Assembly (NCBI GenBank): GCA_023512835.1
Contig: CM042088.1
Coordinates: 44,594,771-44,658,770 of the forward strand
From: Taxillus chinensis
Lineage: Eukaryota > Streptophyta > Magnoliopsida > Santalales > Loranthaceae
Direction of reading: 5' to 3'
Length of the DNA: 64,000 nt
Shown piece after piece: positions 36,556-47,313 of this stretch. The stretch's first letter is position 1; each line of letters starts with the position of its first letter. The position numbers and the translations under genes are program-made. The notes beneath the pieces are model-generated. The model made no database searches, was not told the DNA's origin, and saw only the letters and a program-made list of their open reading frames with translations.

Positions 36556-38069
36556 ATGGCGGAGACGACCTCCGACGCCAGCTCATCACCAGCGGGACCG
36601 CACATCGCCGTCCTGGCCTTTCCTTTCGGTGGCCACGCTGCCCCTCTCCTAGCGCTCGTCCGCCTTTTAGCCGCCGCCGCCCCTGGCGCGCGCTTCTCCT
36701 TCTTCTGCACCCCTCAGTTCAACGCCACCGCCTTCGCCTCCTCCGGAAGTAACGTGAGGCCGTACGACGTGGAGGACGGCGTGCCGGAGGGGTACAACTT
36801 CACGGGTCGCCAGGAGGAGAGGTTCGAGCTGTTCACGGAGGTCGCACCGGCGGCGTTTCGGGTGGCCATCGCGGCGGCGGAGGTGGAGGCCCGGCGGGGG
36901 GTGAGCTGTGTCGTGGGGGACGCGTTGTTGTGGTTCGCGGCGGATATAGCGGAGGAGATGGGGGTGCCGTGGGTGGCGTTCTGGGCTGCGGCACCAGCCG
37001 CCCTTGTCTCTCATTTTTACTCTAATGCCATCAGGCATACATTTGGAGCAGGCGTCGGTAAATTAAAGAAGCCTTTTTTTTTTTTTCTTTCTTTCTGACA
37101 ACTAATTGATATTAATGTGTCGTGGGTCGTTGGGGATTTGGTCATATATTCATTTGTAATGTCGCAGGTACACCTGGACATGAAGATAAAACCCTGGAAT
37201 TTATACCCGGAATGTCAAAGATTCGAATCAGGGATTTGCCCCACGGGATTGTGGTTGGGAACCTGGAATCGGTCTTCCCCAGGTGGCTACACCAAATGGG
37301 TCTAACACTACCGCGCGCGACAGCTGTTTTCATGAACACATTCGAAGAACTAGACCCTCCCATAGTGTCCCACCTGAAATCCAAGTTGAAAAATGTGCTC
37401 GCCGTTGGCCCCTCCACCTTCCACCAACCTTGTTCTTCTTCTGGGCCACCCACCCCGCCGGAGGATCCGAACGGCTGCATACCATGGCTCGACAGGCACA
37501 AACCCGCATCAGTCGTGTACGTCAGCTTCGGGTCGGTCTTGCTGCCGCCCCCGCCCGAGCTCAAGGCGCTGGCGGAGGCACTGGAAGCCAGCGAGCTTCC
37601 GTTTTTGATGTCCCTCAGAGACCATGCGAGGGCACACCTGCCAGAAGGCTTCCCACCTGCAGCAAAGGGGAAGGTTGTCTCCTGGGCTCCCCAGACGGAG
37701 GTCCTAGCGCATCGGGCGGTTGGGGCTCTCGTGACGCATTGTGGTTGGAACTCCATGTTGGAGAGCATTGCCGGTGGGGTTCCGATGATCTGCAGACCGC
37801 TTTTGGCTGACAATCCGCTGAACGGACGGATGGTGGAGAGCGCTTGGGGGATTGGAGTTGGGGTTGAGGGTGGAGTCATAACTAAAAGTGGATTGATGAA
37901 GTGCCTGGACTTGGTCTTGTTGCAAGAACAAGGACAGCAGATGAAAACAAAGGTGAGGAAGGTTAAGGAGCTTGCAGAGAATGCTGTGCGCCCAAATGGG
38001 AGTTCTACTAAAAACTTGAATACTTTGTTAGAAATCATCATCATGAGGCAGAAGATCAGTACTGCCTAA
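36556..38069 (+). CDS. UGT1: UGT78-type flavonoid/anthocyanidin 3-O-glycosyltransferase, PSPG ends in Asn
   Basis: Two exons, 36556-37057 and 37168-38069 (phase-1 intron of 110 bp), give 467 aa. The GT-B fold N-half carries the catalytic His27 (FPFGGHAAP) and partner Asp122 (CVVGDALLW). The acceptor-side block GMSKIRIRDLPHGIVVGNLE is typical of the UGT78 clade that glycosylates the 3-OH of flavonols and anthocyanidins in the cytosol using UDP-sugars. The PSPG box runs from Trp340 (WAPQTEVLAH, then HCGWNSMLES) and ends ADN, so Asn383 replaces the Gln common in glucosyltransferases. FLMSLRDHA replaces the more usual FLWSLRDN. The reading frame is intact and a polyadenylation-type AT-rich 3' flank follows. 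Donor sugar cannot be settled from sequence. Confidence 0.92.
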
Positions 38070-38183
38070 TTAATCCTTTCTTTATGTCAAAAGTTTATTG
38101 GAACGTATGTGGTTCAAACCTTCAGCTATCAATATATTGCATCACCTTAATTCCTTCCTCTCCCGCATCTTCTTTATATGCAT

Positions 38184-38185
<2 letters not shown>

Positions 38186-38233
<48 letters not shown>
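38186..38233. repeat. Compound (CA)n(TA)n microsatellite
   Basis: About 12 CA dinucleotides run straight into about 12 TA dinucleotides, in the 3' flank of UGT1. Confidence 0.95.
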
Positions 38234-38591
38234 TTTATACCAACTACAACTTGTTTTGTTTTGTTTTGTTCTACCAACTATCAAGTGTTCTTGTTCTATC
38301 AACTTGTTTTTTATCAGGTCCACCCTCCCAAGTGGGTCACGCGGAAATCAATCCTTTTTAAAAGAAAAATGCTATTATTTGCGATCGCGGATGTGTTTAT
38401 GGGCCTCTCGCGCCGTCGACCCCACTTGGTTCTCAATGTCATTTAATTGGTTAGAGTGTCAGCTATTTTAAAAGAATAAACTAAAATAAAATAAAATTTT
38501 AAAAGTATTTTATATCCATAATATTGGACAAAAACTGAACACGCGCATTAAGTGTTACCAGACATTCACATATCAAAGTACAGCTACCAGA

Positions 38592-39035
38592 AAGATAAAG
38601 CATTTAGGAAAAGGGAAAATAATAATAATAATTTTAAAAAACTAAGTTGTCATGTGGTCGGTGGTCCATCCTCCCCAGCTACGCCGAGTTGTCTCCTTAG
38701 GATTCATATCCATGCCCCGAATTGTCTCCTTATAGGCAACACCGTGATAATACCCACGGCACTTCAGCAGAACAACGCTGGAGACCACCTCCGATGCCAG
38801 CTCATCACCGGCGGGACCGCCCATTCAGCACCGCCCGCTTTCTCCTCCTCTTCCTCCTGCAGTAACGTTAACGAGACGCCGTGCCGGAGGGGTACACCTT
38901 CACGGGTCGCCCGGAGGGGATCACGGAGGTCGCACCGGCGGCGTTTGGGGCGGAGGTGGAGGTCGGGAGGGACGCGTTGTTGTGGTTGGCGGAGGAGATG
39001 GGGGTGCCGCGGGTGGCGTTCTGGGCTGCGGCCTA
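38592..39035 (+). pseudogene. UGT pseudogene 1 (promoter plus broken exon 1)
   Basis: A UGT promoter block (GATAAAGCA, then GTTGTCATGTGGT at about 38646) precedes a remnant of exon 1. The start codon position reads ACG (38775-38777) instead of ATG. Pieces such as GTGCCGGAGGGGTACACC, CGCACCGGCGGCGTTTGGGG and GAGATGGGGGTGCCG align with UGT1 exon 1, but several internal segments are deleted. The copy stops at CTGCGGCC and has no exon 2. It is the first half of a duplicated UGT plus pseudo-UGT module. Confidence 0.88.
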
Positions 39036-40600
39036 AACGGTTAGTATTTTTTATTTTTATTTTTTAAGTAAAATTGAATTGGCCACATATGGGCCGGGTT
39101 AGCCCACTGACAGCCCACAATACCAATCCTTTGATCCGTGTAAAAATCCGATAAGTCATTTATCAGCTGTCAAGTGTCAAGTCAACTGAGGCCCATTACG
39201 TAGCCAACCCACGATTAAAACAGTTAAAACCAAGATTTGAAGATAGCTTGCTTGACAAAGGTAGGTACAAGACCACGGCACACCTGATCAAGGCCTGTCA
39301 ATGTCGTGCTGCCGGGCCGACCTAGATTTGTACACGAACGTAGTCATCGCACCAGAGAGGAACGGGATAGGGGATGAAATTTATACGGCCCTTATTTTGA
39401 GTGGTCCGGTACGTGAAAAATCACATGCTGGCCCGTGGGCTAATTGCCCATTTTTACATTCCTGTGAGAAATAAAAGTTAAAAAATCGTGTTTTCCAATT
39501 TCAACTGCCTCCTCGGTTGTTGCGGCAATCACGCGCCAATGCGTCATCTTCATTCTCAATATTCCCTATCATCCCGTGTATATTAATCTATTGTGGTCAA
39601 AAGCGTGTGAGCACTTAAATATTTTATTTAATCTTCTTTTACAAGTTAGAACACTCATTTAATTTTTCATTTAACATTTGAATACTTTGGATTCATTTAA
39701 TTTTTGTTTAGAAATTAGAACACTAGTGGAATATTTTAATAATTTTATCATAATATTTATCACACATTTGACTCCAATTATGTGTTTTAACTAAAAATTT
39801 TATTAATTATCAAACTTTCAAACATCACTTAGTCGATTTCTATGAAGATTGAAGACTCTCATGAATCATAATGGAATAAATTCTATGACTATTAATTTCC
39901 ATCCAACATCTGTATGACTGTATTAGAGATTCAAAAACAATACGTTAGACCCTCCCGATGGCAATCAAGCAATTGACCCCGACGACCAGAGGCGGAGCCA
40001 GAGGTTAGATTAGGGGGCCAGGGACCAGACGCTCAATGACATCAAAGTTTCAGTCGATGCCATAATCATGATAGAAATCGCTGATCGAAGAGCGTTTGCG
40101 CCGCCGATCGTCGTGGAATGGGGCTACTCTTGAGTGCTAGCTAGGATTGGGTCTATGGGACGGCAAACTAGATGAGGCAGAGGGTTAAAGGTTTTTTTTT
40201 TCTTCTAAAATTTCAATAATTTAACAAATTAACTATAACATTTTTAAAAAATTAAAAACCATGGGTGTGCAGCCATGTAACGCGTTGCCCCTGATAAAAT
40301 CTATGTAGTTTTACTTAACAACAAATCCATAAAATTGAATTATGAGGAGCGGGTTCCAACATATTTGGGGGTAACCATGGGCTCCAGCTCCACCAGTTTT
40401 GAAATACATGCAAAGAGTGTGGAGAAAGGAGCTACCGGAAATGGTTGGAAGAGAGAGGCCAGGGGAGAAAAATAAGGTTAAAACGTATGATCGTAATATC
40501 TATATATTTATTAATATATATAAGTGAAATAACTATCTCTTTGTTAAAAAGAATTTGATGGAAATAATCATATTTAGAGAGGGATCATGTGGCAGAAGAT
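39036..40600. other. Intergenic DNA downstream of UGT pseudogene 1
   Basis: 39050-39230 matches 44465-44590 downstream of the second pseudogene (shared AATCCTTTGATCCGTGTAAA). 40,000-40,420 has oppositely oriented GGAGC/GCTCC-containing ends (GGCGGAGCCAGAGG near 39,991 and GGGCTCCAGCTCCACC near 40,379) and may be an old transposon remnant. No gene was recognised. Confidence 0.4.
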
Positions 40601-41089
40601 CGGTCGTAAATAGCATGAGGCCATGCCCGTCCCCGTACGTGTCTGGTTCTACTCCGCATTCCCACCGCCTTCATATCATATAATTTTATTTAAGAAAAAA
40701 ATAAATGCATGCACCGATCAAAATAAATACTAAACATACCTACATATTTTTTTTAGTTCACTTTAAATCTCAAAAATATTTAAATATAAATAAAATACTT
40801 AAATATTATTTTTAAATATGTCAATGAGTTAAGATCACTGCTAATTTGCATGCATGTGTTGACTATGATAGGAGTTGATGTGGTTTTGGACACTGCTTGA
40901 TTGAAAGGTATCGGTAAGGTTATACTGATTATCGAGCCATGACAATAGATTTTAAGTTGGATGGAAGAAAAAGAATTTGGACAGCTTTGCCACCCAAGGA
41001 GGAACACTAACGTGAAGCTCAAAAGTTCAAGGAACCATACACTAGTGGCGCTCAATACTTCGTGGTGGTGGGTGATGGAGATTGGCAGG

Positions 41090-41430
41090 AGGCTTTTTGG
41101 GATGACTCTGTCAAGTTGGAAAAGTACTTTTTCAAATTCTCCCTTGAGGACAAGGGCAATCTTGAAGGGAGGGAGAATAATGAAGATTAATTGTTTTATT
41201 AATCAAGTTACTAGTATTTCCTTTTATCTTCTTTTCTTATTTAATTCATAGTTTATATTAATTAGAGTTAAATTGATATTTTGTTTTAGCTTCCTTAATA
41301 TAATAGATTTTCAATTTATAGTTTCTGTCTATGCCTATAAATAGTCATTGTCTATGATAATTTATATATTGAAGAATGTTTTTGTTAATTATAAATTTTT
41401 ATGTTAGAGATTTATTCTTATTTCAGCTTT
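41090..41430 (+). mobile_element. 3' remnant of an LTR retrotransposon (polyprotein tail, PPT, LTR)
   Basis: A frame ending in LRTRAILKGG is followed by a purine-rich GGGAGGGAGAATAATGA tract and then TGAAGATTAATTG, an LTR-like start. A CCTATAAATAGTC TATA-type box lies at 41334-41346. The tail and tract resemble Ty3/gypsy elements. It sits between the two UGT modules. Confidence 0.55.
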
Positions 41431-41739
41431 TTCAGTTTAATATTTTATTTTATTATTCATTTGTTAAATCCTAATCAAAATATTAAAAAATAATTCATCC
41501 TTTTTGAATTACTCAACTTTGAGTAATTTACTGATTCACCCTTTGCCGACTTTGGCCATGGCGAATGTTTCACCCTGTTCATTTCGTTAAAATGTTCATT
41601 TAAGATTAGGGAGGTGTGCAAGACATACCCCTTTCCTTGTGATTCATGAGTTAACGGATGCTCATTACTAATGAGGCTTAAAAAGATAAAGCGTTTATGA
41701 AGGAGGAATCATAATAATCTAAAAAACAGATAAGTGGTA

Positions 41740-41773
41740 GTTGTCACGTGGTACATCCTTCCCAGCTACCCCG
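41740..41773 (+). promoter_or_regulatory. UGT2 G-box block
   Basis: GTTGTCACGTGGTACATCC with TTCCCAGCTACC is identical to the UGT1 block. The G-box is at 41745-41750. It is followed by a T-run (41782-41796) not present in UGT1. Confidence 0.6.
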
Positions 41774-41929
41774 AGTCGTGTCTTTTTTTTTTTTTTAAAT
41801 AACAAATTAGATACCATCCTTCTCGGCGAGGCTGCCCCTGAAATGGATATATATCCGCCATATTCCGCAGACTTGGCTAGCTCTAGGCAATATCGTACCG
41901 ATACAAACATACGGCACTCTAACAGAAAA

Positions 41930-43463
41930 ATGCCGGAGACCACCTCCGACTCCAGCACATCACCGGTGGGACCGCACATCGCCGTCCTGGCCTTCCCTTT
42001 CGGTGGCCACGCTGGCAATCTCCTAGGGTTCGTCCGCCTTTCAGCCGCCGCCGCCCCTGGCGCGCGCTTCTCCTTCTTCAGCACCCCCAAGTCCAACGCC
42101 ACCGTCACCGCCACCGCCTCCACTGGAAGTAACGTGAGGGTGTACGACGTGGAGGACGGCGTGCCGGAGGGGCACACCTTCACGGGTCGCCCGGAGGAGA
42201 GGATCGAGCTGTTCACGGAGGTCGCACCGGCGGCGTTTCGGGCGGCCATCGCGGCGGCGGAGGTGGAGGTCGGGAGGGGGGTGAGCTGTGTCGTGGGGGA
42301 CGCGTTTTTGTGGTTCGCGGCGGATATAGCGGAGGAGATGGGGGTGCCGTGGGTGGCGTTCTGGTCTTCGGCACCAGCCGGCCTCCTCTCTCATTTTTAC
42401 TCTAGTGCCATCAGGCATACATTTGGAGCAGGCGTCGGTAAATTAAAGAAGTTTTTTTTTTTTTGTTCTTTCTTTCTTTCTAACAACTCTCTAACTAGCT
42501 AATTGATATGATACATATGTGTCGTTGTTGTGGATTTGGTTAATGTCTATTTGTATTGATATTAATGTCGCAGGTACACCTGGACATGAAGATAAAACCC
42601 TGGAATTTATCCCCGGAATGTCAAAGATTCGAGTCAGGGATTTGCCCCACGAGATTTTGGATGGGAACCTGGAATCGTTCTTCCCCAGGTGGCTACGCCA
42701 AATTGGTCCAACACTACCGCGCGCGACAGCTGTTTTCATGAACTCATTCGAAGAACTAGACCCTCCCGTAGTGTCCCACCTGAAATCCAAGTTGAAAAAT
42801 GTGCTCGCCGTTGGCCACCGCAACTTCCACCAACCTTCTGGGCCACGGCCACCCGCCCCGGATCCGAACGGCTGCATACCATGGCTGGACAAGCACAAAC
42901 CCGCATCTGTCGTGTACGTCAGCTTCGGGTCGGTCTTCGTGCCACCCCCGCCCGAGCTTAAGGCGATGGCGGAGGCACTGGAAGCCAGCGAGTTTCCGTT
43001 TTTGATGTCTCTCAGAGACCATGCGAGGGCAGAATTGCCCCAAGGGTTCCCACCAGCAAAGGGGAAGATTGTCTCATGGGCTCCCCAGACGGAGGTCCTA
43101 GCGCATTGGGCGGTTGGGGCTTTTGTGACGCATTGTGGTTGGAACTCCGTGTTGGAGAGCATTGCCGGTGGGGTTCCGATGATCTGCCGACCGCTTTTGG
43201 CTGACCATCCGCTAAACAGACGGTTGGTGGAGAGTGCTTGGGGGATTGGAGTGGGGGTTGAGGGTGGAGTCATAACTAAAAGTGGATTGATGAAGTGTCT
43301 GGACTTGGTCTTGTCGCAAGAACAAGGACAGCAGATGAAAACAAAGGTGAGGAAGGTTAAAGAGCTTGCAGTGAATGCTGTACGGCCAAATGGGACTTCT
43401 GCTAAAAACTTGAATACTTTGTTGGAAATTATCACCATGAGGCCGAAGAACACTACTGCCTAG
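41930..43463 (+). CDS. UGT2: UGT78-type flavonoid 3-O-glycosyltransferase, PSPG ends in His (galactosyl-type)
   Basis: Exons 41930-42437 and 42574-43463 give 465 aa, very close to UGT1. The start is the ATG at 41930, at the position matching UGT1; the frame is open further upstream but that part includes the promoter block. Catalytic His is in FPFGGHAGN and Asp in CVVGDAFLW. The PSPG box WAPQTEVLAH to HCGWNSVLES ends ADH: codon CAT at 43206-43208. In characterised plant UGTs, His at this last position goes with UDP-galactose use (Aralia galactosyltransferase work), against Gln for glucose. FLMSLRDHA is shared with UGT1. The reading frame is intact. Predicted cytosolic flavonoid 3-O-galactosyl- or related transferase; donor choice is inference. 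Confidence 0.92.
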
Positions 43464-44032
43464 TTAATCCTTAATTTCTTTATGTCAAAAGTTTGTTGGA
43501 ACGTATGTGGTTCAAACCTTCAGCTATCAATAAATTGATTCACCTTCCTAGCTTCTTCTTCCGCTTCTTCTTTATATATATATATATATAGATATATATA
43601 TATATTACAAAGTACAACTTGTTTAATTTGTTTTGTTTTGTTCTACCAGCTATCAAGTTTTCTAGTTTTTTTTTTCATTCATATATTTGATAATTAAAAA
43701 TCAGAAGCCAACGAGTATATATATTAAAGAATACATGTAGAGTATTCTTAATTTTCAATAGTTTAATTTTCTTTATCAAAATATTTTAAATTTCTTTGAA
43801 ATATTGATCAATGACATTCAGTTTGGATTCAAAACTTCATTGAATTGAATATCATAATTAAGCAAAATTAATTAATATCACCAATCTTGTACTGTAGTTG
43901 TACAAATCAATTTAATAAATATTAAACAACTCTTTTTTTTTAATAATAAACAATAGGTACGGGATTTATATCCATAAAAATGGACAAAAACTGAACACGT
44001 ACATTAGTACGCAATCACATAGGCAAGTGCAG

Positions 44033-44430
44033 AAAGATAAAGCATGCATTTATGAAATGGGAAAATAATATTAATAATTTAAAATAAACCAAGTTTGGGA
44101 GTTGTCATGTGGTCCATCCTCCCCAGCTACCCCGAGCTGTCTCTTTAGGATTCATGTCCATCCCCCGAATTGTCTCTTTATAGGCAACATCGTCATCGTG
44201 TCGTGATAATACCCACGGCACTTCAGCAGAACAATGGTGGAGACCACCTCCGACGCCAGCTCATCACCGGTGTCGTGATAATACCCACGGACGCACCGGC
44301 AGCGTTTCGGGTGGCCGAGGTGCATGGGGGGGGGGGGGGGGGGGACGCGTTGATATGGCGGAGGAGATGGGGGTGGCGTTCTGGGCTGCGGCACCAGCCG
44401 GCGTCGTCTCTCATTTTTACTCTGATGGGC
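44033..44430 (+). pseudogene. UGT pseudogene 2 (promoter plus broken exon 1)
   Basis: The promoter block carries CATGTG (44106-44111) in place of the G-box. The ATG is kept at 44234. The first 14 codons align with UGT1, then large deletions bring GCACCGGCAGCGTTTCGGG and GAGATGGGGGTGGCG together, with a G homopolymer (about 44326-44343) in between. It ends at TCATTTTTACTCTGATG with no exon 2. It shares its upstream GTGATAATACCCACGGCACT and its downstream flank with pseudogene 1, so both descend from one already truncated copy. Confidence 0.88.
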
Positions 44431-45067
44431 CTAATCCGTTTGGGCCTGTATATCTTTTGAATAAAAATAAATTGGCCCGGCTTGGCTCACATATGGACAG
44501 CCCGCAACACCAATCCTTTGATCCGTGTAAAAATTCCGCAAGTCATTTATCATCGGTCAACTGAGGCCGATTACATAGCCAGCCCACGAATCCTTAACAA
44601 ATAAGAAGAACAGGCCACCCATGCATGTGTTATGTGTAATGGTCGAACCCCTCGTTGCTGTTCTGTCTGGACAAAGACAGACGACGACGGCTACCAAGAT
44701 GAACAGTGTACGGCCCATCTTTATCTCTCTCGGCGACAGAAACGGATGGCACATCCTCACATCTCGACCATCTCATGTCCTCGGATGGCATTCCTGTTCA
44801 ACTATCCTGCCGCCCCCCCCCCCCTAATTCCGTCCCTGCGATTCCCACCGCCTTTATATCCTATAATTTTATTTAGGAAAAAAATAAATGCCTGCACAGA
44901 TATAAAATACTAAACATGCCTACATTTTTTTATTTTACTTTAAATCTCAGAAATATTTAAATATTTTTATAATATTTTAATATAAATAAAATACGTAAAT
45001 AATATTTTTAAAATATTATGTTTATATTTGGCAGATGAATTAAATTTTTTTAAATAATTTTATAAAA
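44431..45067. other. Intergenic DNA, end of the duplicated UGT module
   Basis: 44465-44590 and 44835-45020 are diverged copies of 39050-39230 and 40640-40830. A C homopolymer lies near 44812-44824. No gene was recognised. Confidence 0.55.
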
Positions 45068-46560
45068 GGTGGGTGAAACTGATTAATATCTATTTATTAA
45101 AAAGATGAATGCTCTTCGTTTCTATCGTGTATGCTGGAATTGATGAGCACTGCTAGATACAATTGGTGTTGCAATATTTTTGCGTCTCCAACTGATGTGG
45201 AATAAGCCACATCAGTATCATTTGCCAGGCATTGGCGTGCTTCCGGATCATTGCTCGAGCTTCAATCTCGAGCAAGCATCGAGCAAGGGCTCGAGCGCAT
45301 ACGCTGCTGAAGTAGGTCACGAGCAAGTATCGAGCACCTCTCTCCCGCCCAAATATACGGGTTTTTGAGTTCCATTTACTGTAATTTCTGATGAAAACTT
45401 AAATGGTCATAACTTTGCGCACAATGGTCTGATTTGAGCCCTTTTTTGATTTATAGGTGTGGATAAGAGCTACGGCGCCCAAATTTAGGTGGTTTGCCGC
45501 TCTCGAATTTTCAAAAAACTCATTCTTTTGTCTCCAAATTTAAATTTTATGTCATGTTTCTACCTCCTCATATTCAGATGCACTGTTCGAGGCCCCTCAC
45601 CCCTTCTATCGTTCTCTCTTTCTATCTCAGATATGGTGTACCGCGTTAAGTTTTAAGTAATTTTAATGATATGACAATTGACACATCAGTTAAATATTTT
45701 TTTGAATAATATAATAATTCAGATATATTTGTTTATTATTTTTTAAAATAATATTTTAATAATTTTGTGGATGGTGGGTGAAATTGATTAATATCTATTT
45801 ATTAAAAAGATGAATGCTCCTCGTTCCTACCGTGTATGCTCGAATTGATGAGCACTGCTAGGTACAATTGACGTTGTAATATTTTTGCTTTCCCAACTGA
45901 TGTAGAATAAGCCACATCGGTATCATTTGCCACGCATTGGCTTGCTCCCGGATCATTGCTCGAACCTTAATCTAGAGCAAGCATCGAGAAAGGGCTCGAG
46001 CACATACGCTGCTGAAGCAGGTCACGAGCAAGCATCAAGCACCTCTCTCATGCCCAAATATACGGGTTTCTGGGTTCTGTCAACTGTAATTTCTGATGAA
46101 AACTTAAATGGTCATAACTTTGCGCACATTGGTCTGATTTGAGCCCTTTTTTGATTTATAGGTGTGGATGAGAGCTACGACGCCCAAATTCAGGTGGTTT
46201 GCCACTCTCGGATTTTCAAAAAACTCATTCTTTTTGTCTTCAAATTCAGATTTTATGTCATGCTTCTATCTCTTCCTATTCAGATGCACTATTCGAGGCC
46301 CCTCACCCCTTCTATCGTTCTCTCTTTCTATCTCAGATATGGTGCACTGTGCGTTAAGTTTTAAGTAATTTTAATGATATGACAATTGACACATCAGTTA
46401 AATATTTTTTTGATTAATATAATAATTCAGATATATTTGTTTATTATTTTTTAAAATAATATTTTAATAATTTTGTGGATGGTGGGTGAAATTGATTAAT
46501 ATCTATTTATTAAAAAGATGAATGTTCCCCGTTCCTACAGTGTATGCTGGAATCGATATG
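45068..46560. repeat. Tandem long repeat, units of about 705 bp, rich in CTCGAG
   Basis: Units begin GGTGGGTGAA at 45068, 45773 and 46481. The first two are full length and highly similar; the third is truncated after about 80 bp. Each unit contains a dense patch of CTCGAGC, ATCGAGCA and related motifs (45,238-45,333 and 45,958-46,042), then GGTCATAACTTTGCGCACA and TTTTTTGATTTATAGGTGTG. No convincing protein is encoded. Confidence 0.85.
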
Positions 46561-46564
46561 ATGG

Positions 46565-47040
46565 GTAAAAGAACAAAAGATGCTATTTGCAATCGGCATT
46601 GCATCCTCGCTGCGCAACTCGGCTAATGTGGCAATTGCCATGTCAGCAAAAACAATTAAAACTTAACGCGCTACACACCAGTCTGAGATAGAAGGAAAGA
46701 GAGCAGGGAAGGGAGGGAGGAGGCTCGAGCTGTGGATCTGGACGGGAGGAGGTAGAAATATGACATAAAATTTGATTTTGGAACCAATAGAGGACTTTTT
46801 GAGCCGTAGCTCTCGTCGACACCTACAAATAAAAAAGGGCTTAAATCGGGCCACTATACGCAAAGTTATGACCGTTTGAAATTTTCGTCGGAAATTACAG
46901 TCGACGGAACCCAGAAACCCGTAAATTTGGCCTTAGGAGAGATGATTGGTGCCTGCTCGAGCGAAGTTCGAGCAGAGGCTCGAGCGATGATTTACAAGCG
47001 TGCCGAATGATAAAAAAAAATACTGAAATGACTTATTACA
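46565..47040. repeat. Inverted copy of the CTCGAG-rich repeat
   Basis: The minus strand reads the same ordered landmarks as the 45,068 unit. On the plus strand these appear as AACTTAACGCGC, TCTGAGATAGAAGGAAAGAG, CGCAAAGTTATGACC, and then TGCTCGAGCGAAGTTCGAGC and GGCTCGAGCG. It forms a large inverted repeat with the preceding tandem array, just upstream of UGT3. Confidence 0.8.
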
Positions 47041-47120
47041 CATCACCCAAGGACGGAAAAGATGACGTAAAAGGATAGACATTTCGTCGAATAACAAATA
47101 AATATTTAAAAATAAAAAAG

Positions 47121-47313
47121 TGGTAAGTATGGCGGTTGTCTCGTGAGAATCCTTGTACTCCCCGTTCCCACCACCTTTCATTAAATAAACATTTCGGTTT
47201 TAAGTTCAAACACCAACCGAACGGTCCAAACCCACTGCCTTCGGTTTTTAGTTGAAACACAAAAAACAAACGCCGCCACCCCCACAACATTCAAACAAAA
47301 CAAAAACAAAGCT
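47121..47313 (+). promoter_or_regulatory. UGT3 proximal promoter
   Basis: GTTGTCTCGTGAGAATCC at about 47137 occupies the place of the UGT1/2 block GTTGTCACGTGGTACATCC, so the G-box core is CTCGTG here. A TCATTAAATAAAC stretch (about 47177) could serve as the core promoter. The leader to the ATG is about 120 bp. Confidence 0.4.

Noticed and set aside
37142..38044. 300-codon minus-strand open frame opposite UGT1 exon 2 (similar ones at 42491-43453 and 49023-49766)
   Set aside because: Antisense shadows of the UGT exons. Their similarity to each other only mirrors UGT homology.
40961..41251. 96-codon plus-strand frame as a stand-alone gene
   Set aside because: Its end reads as the tail of an LTR retrotransposon polyprotein followed by a polypurine tract and LTR-like sequence.
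45068..46560. CRISPR-like or satellite array
   Set aside because: Only two full units of about 705 bp without spacers; eukaryotic context. Treated as a dispersed repeat in tandem.
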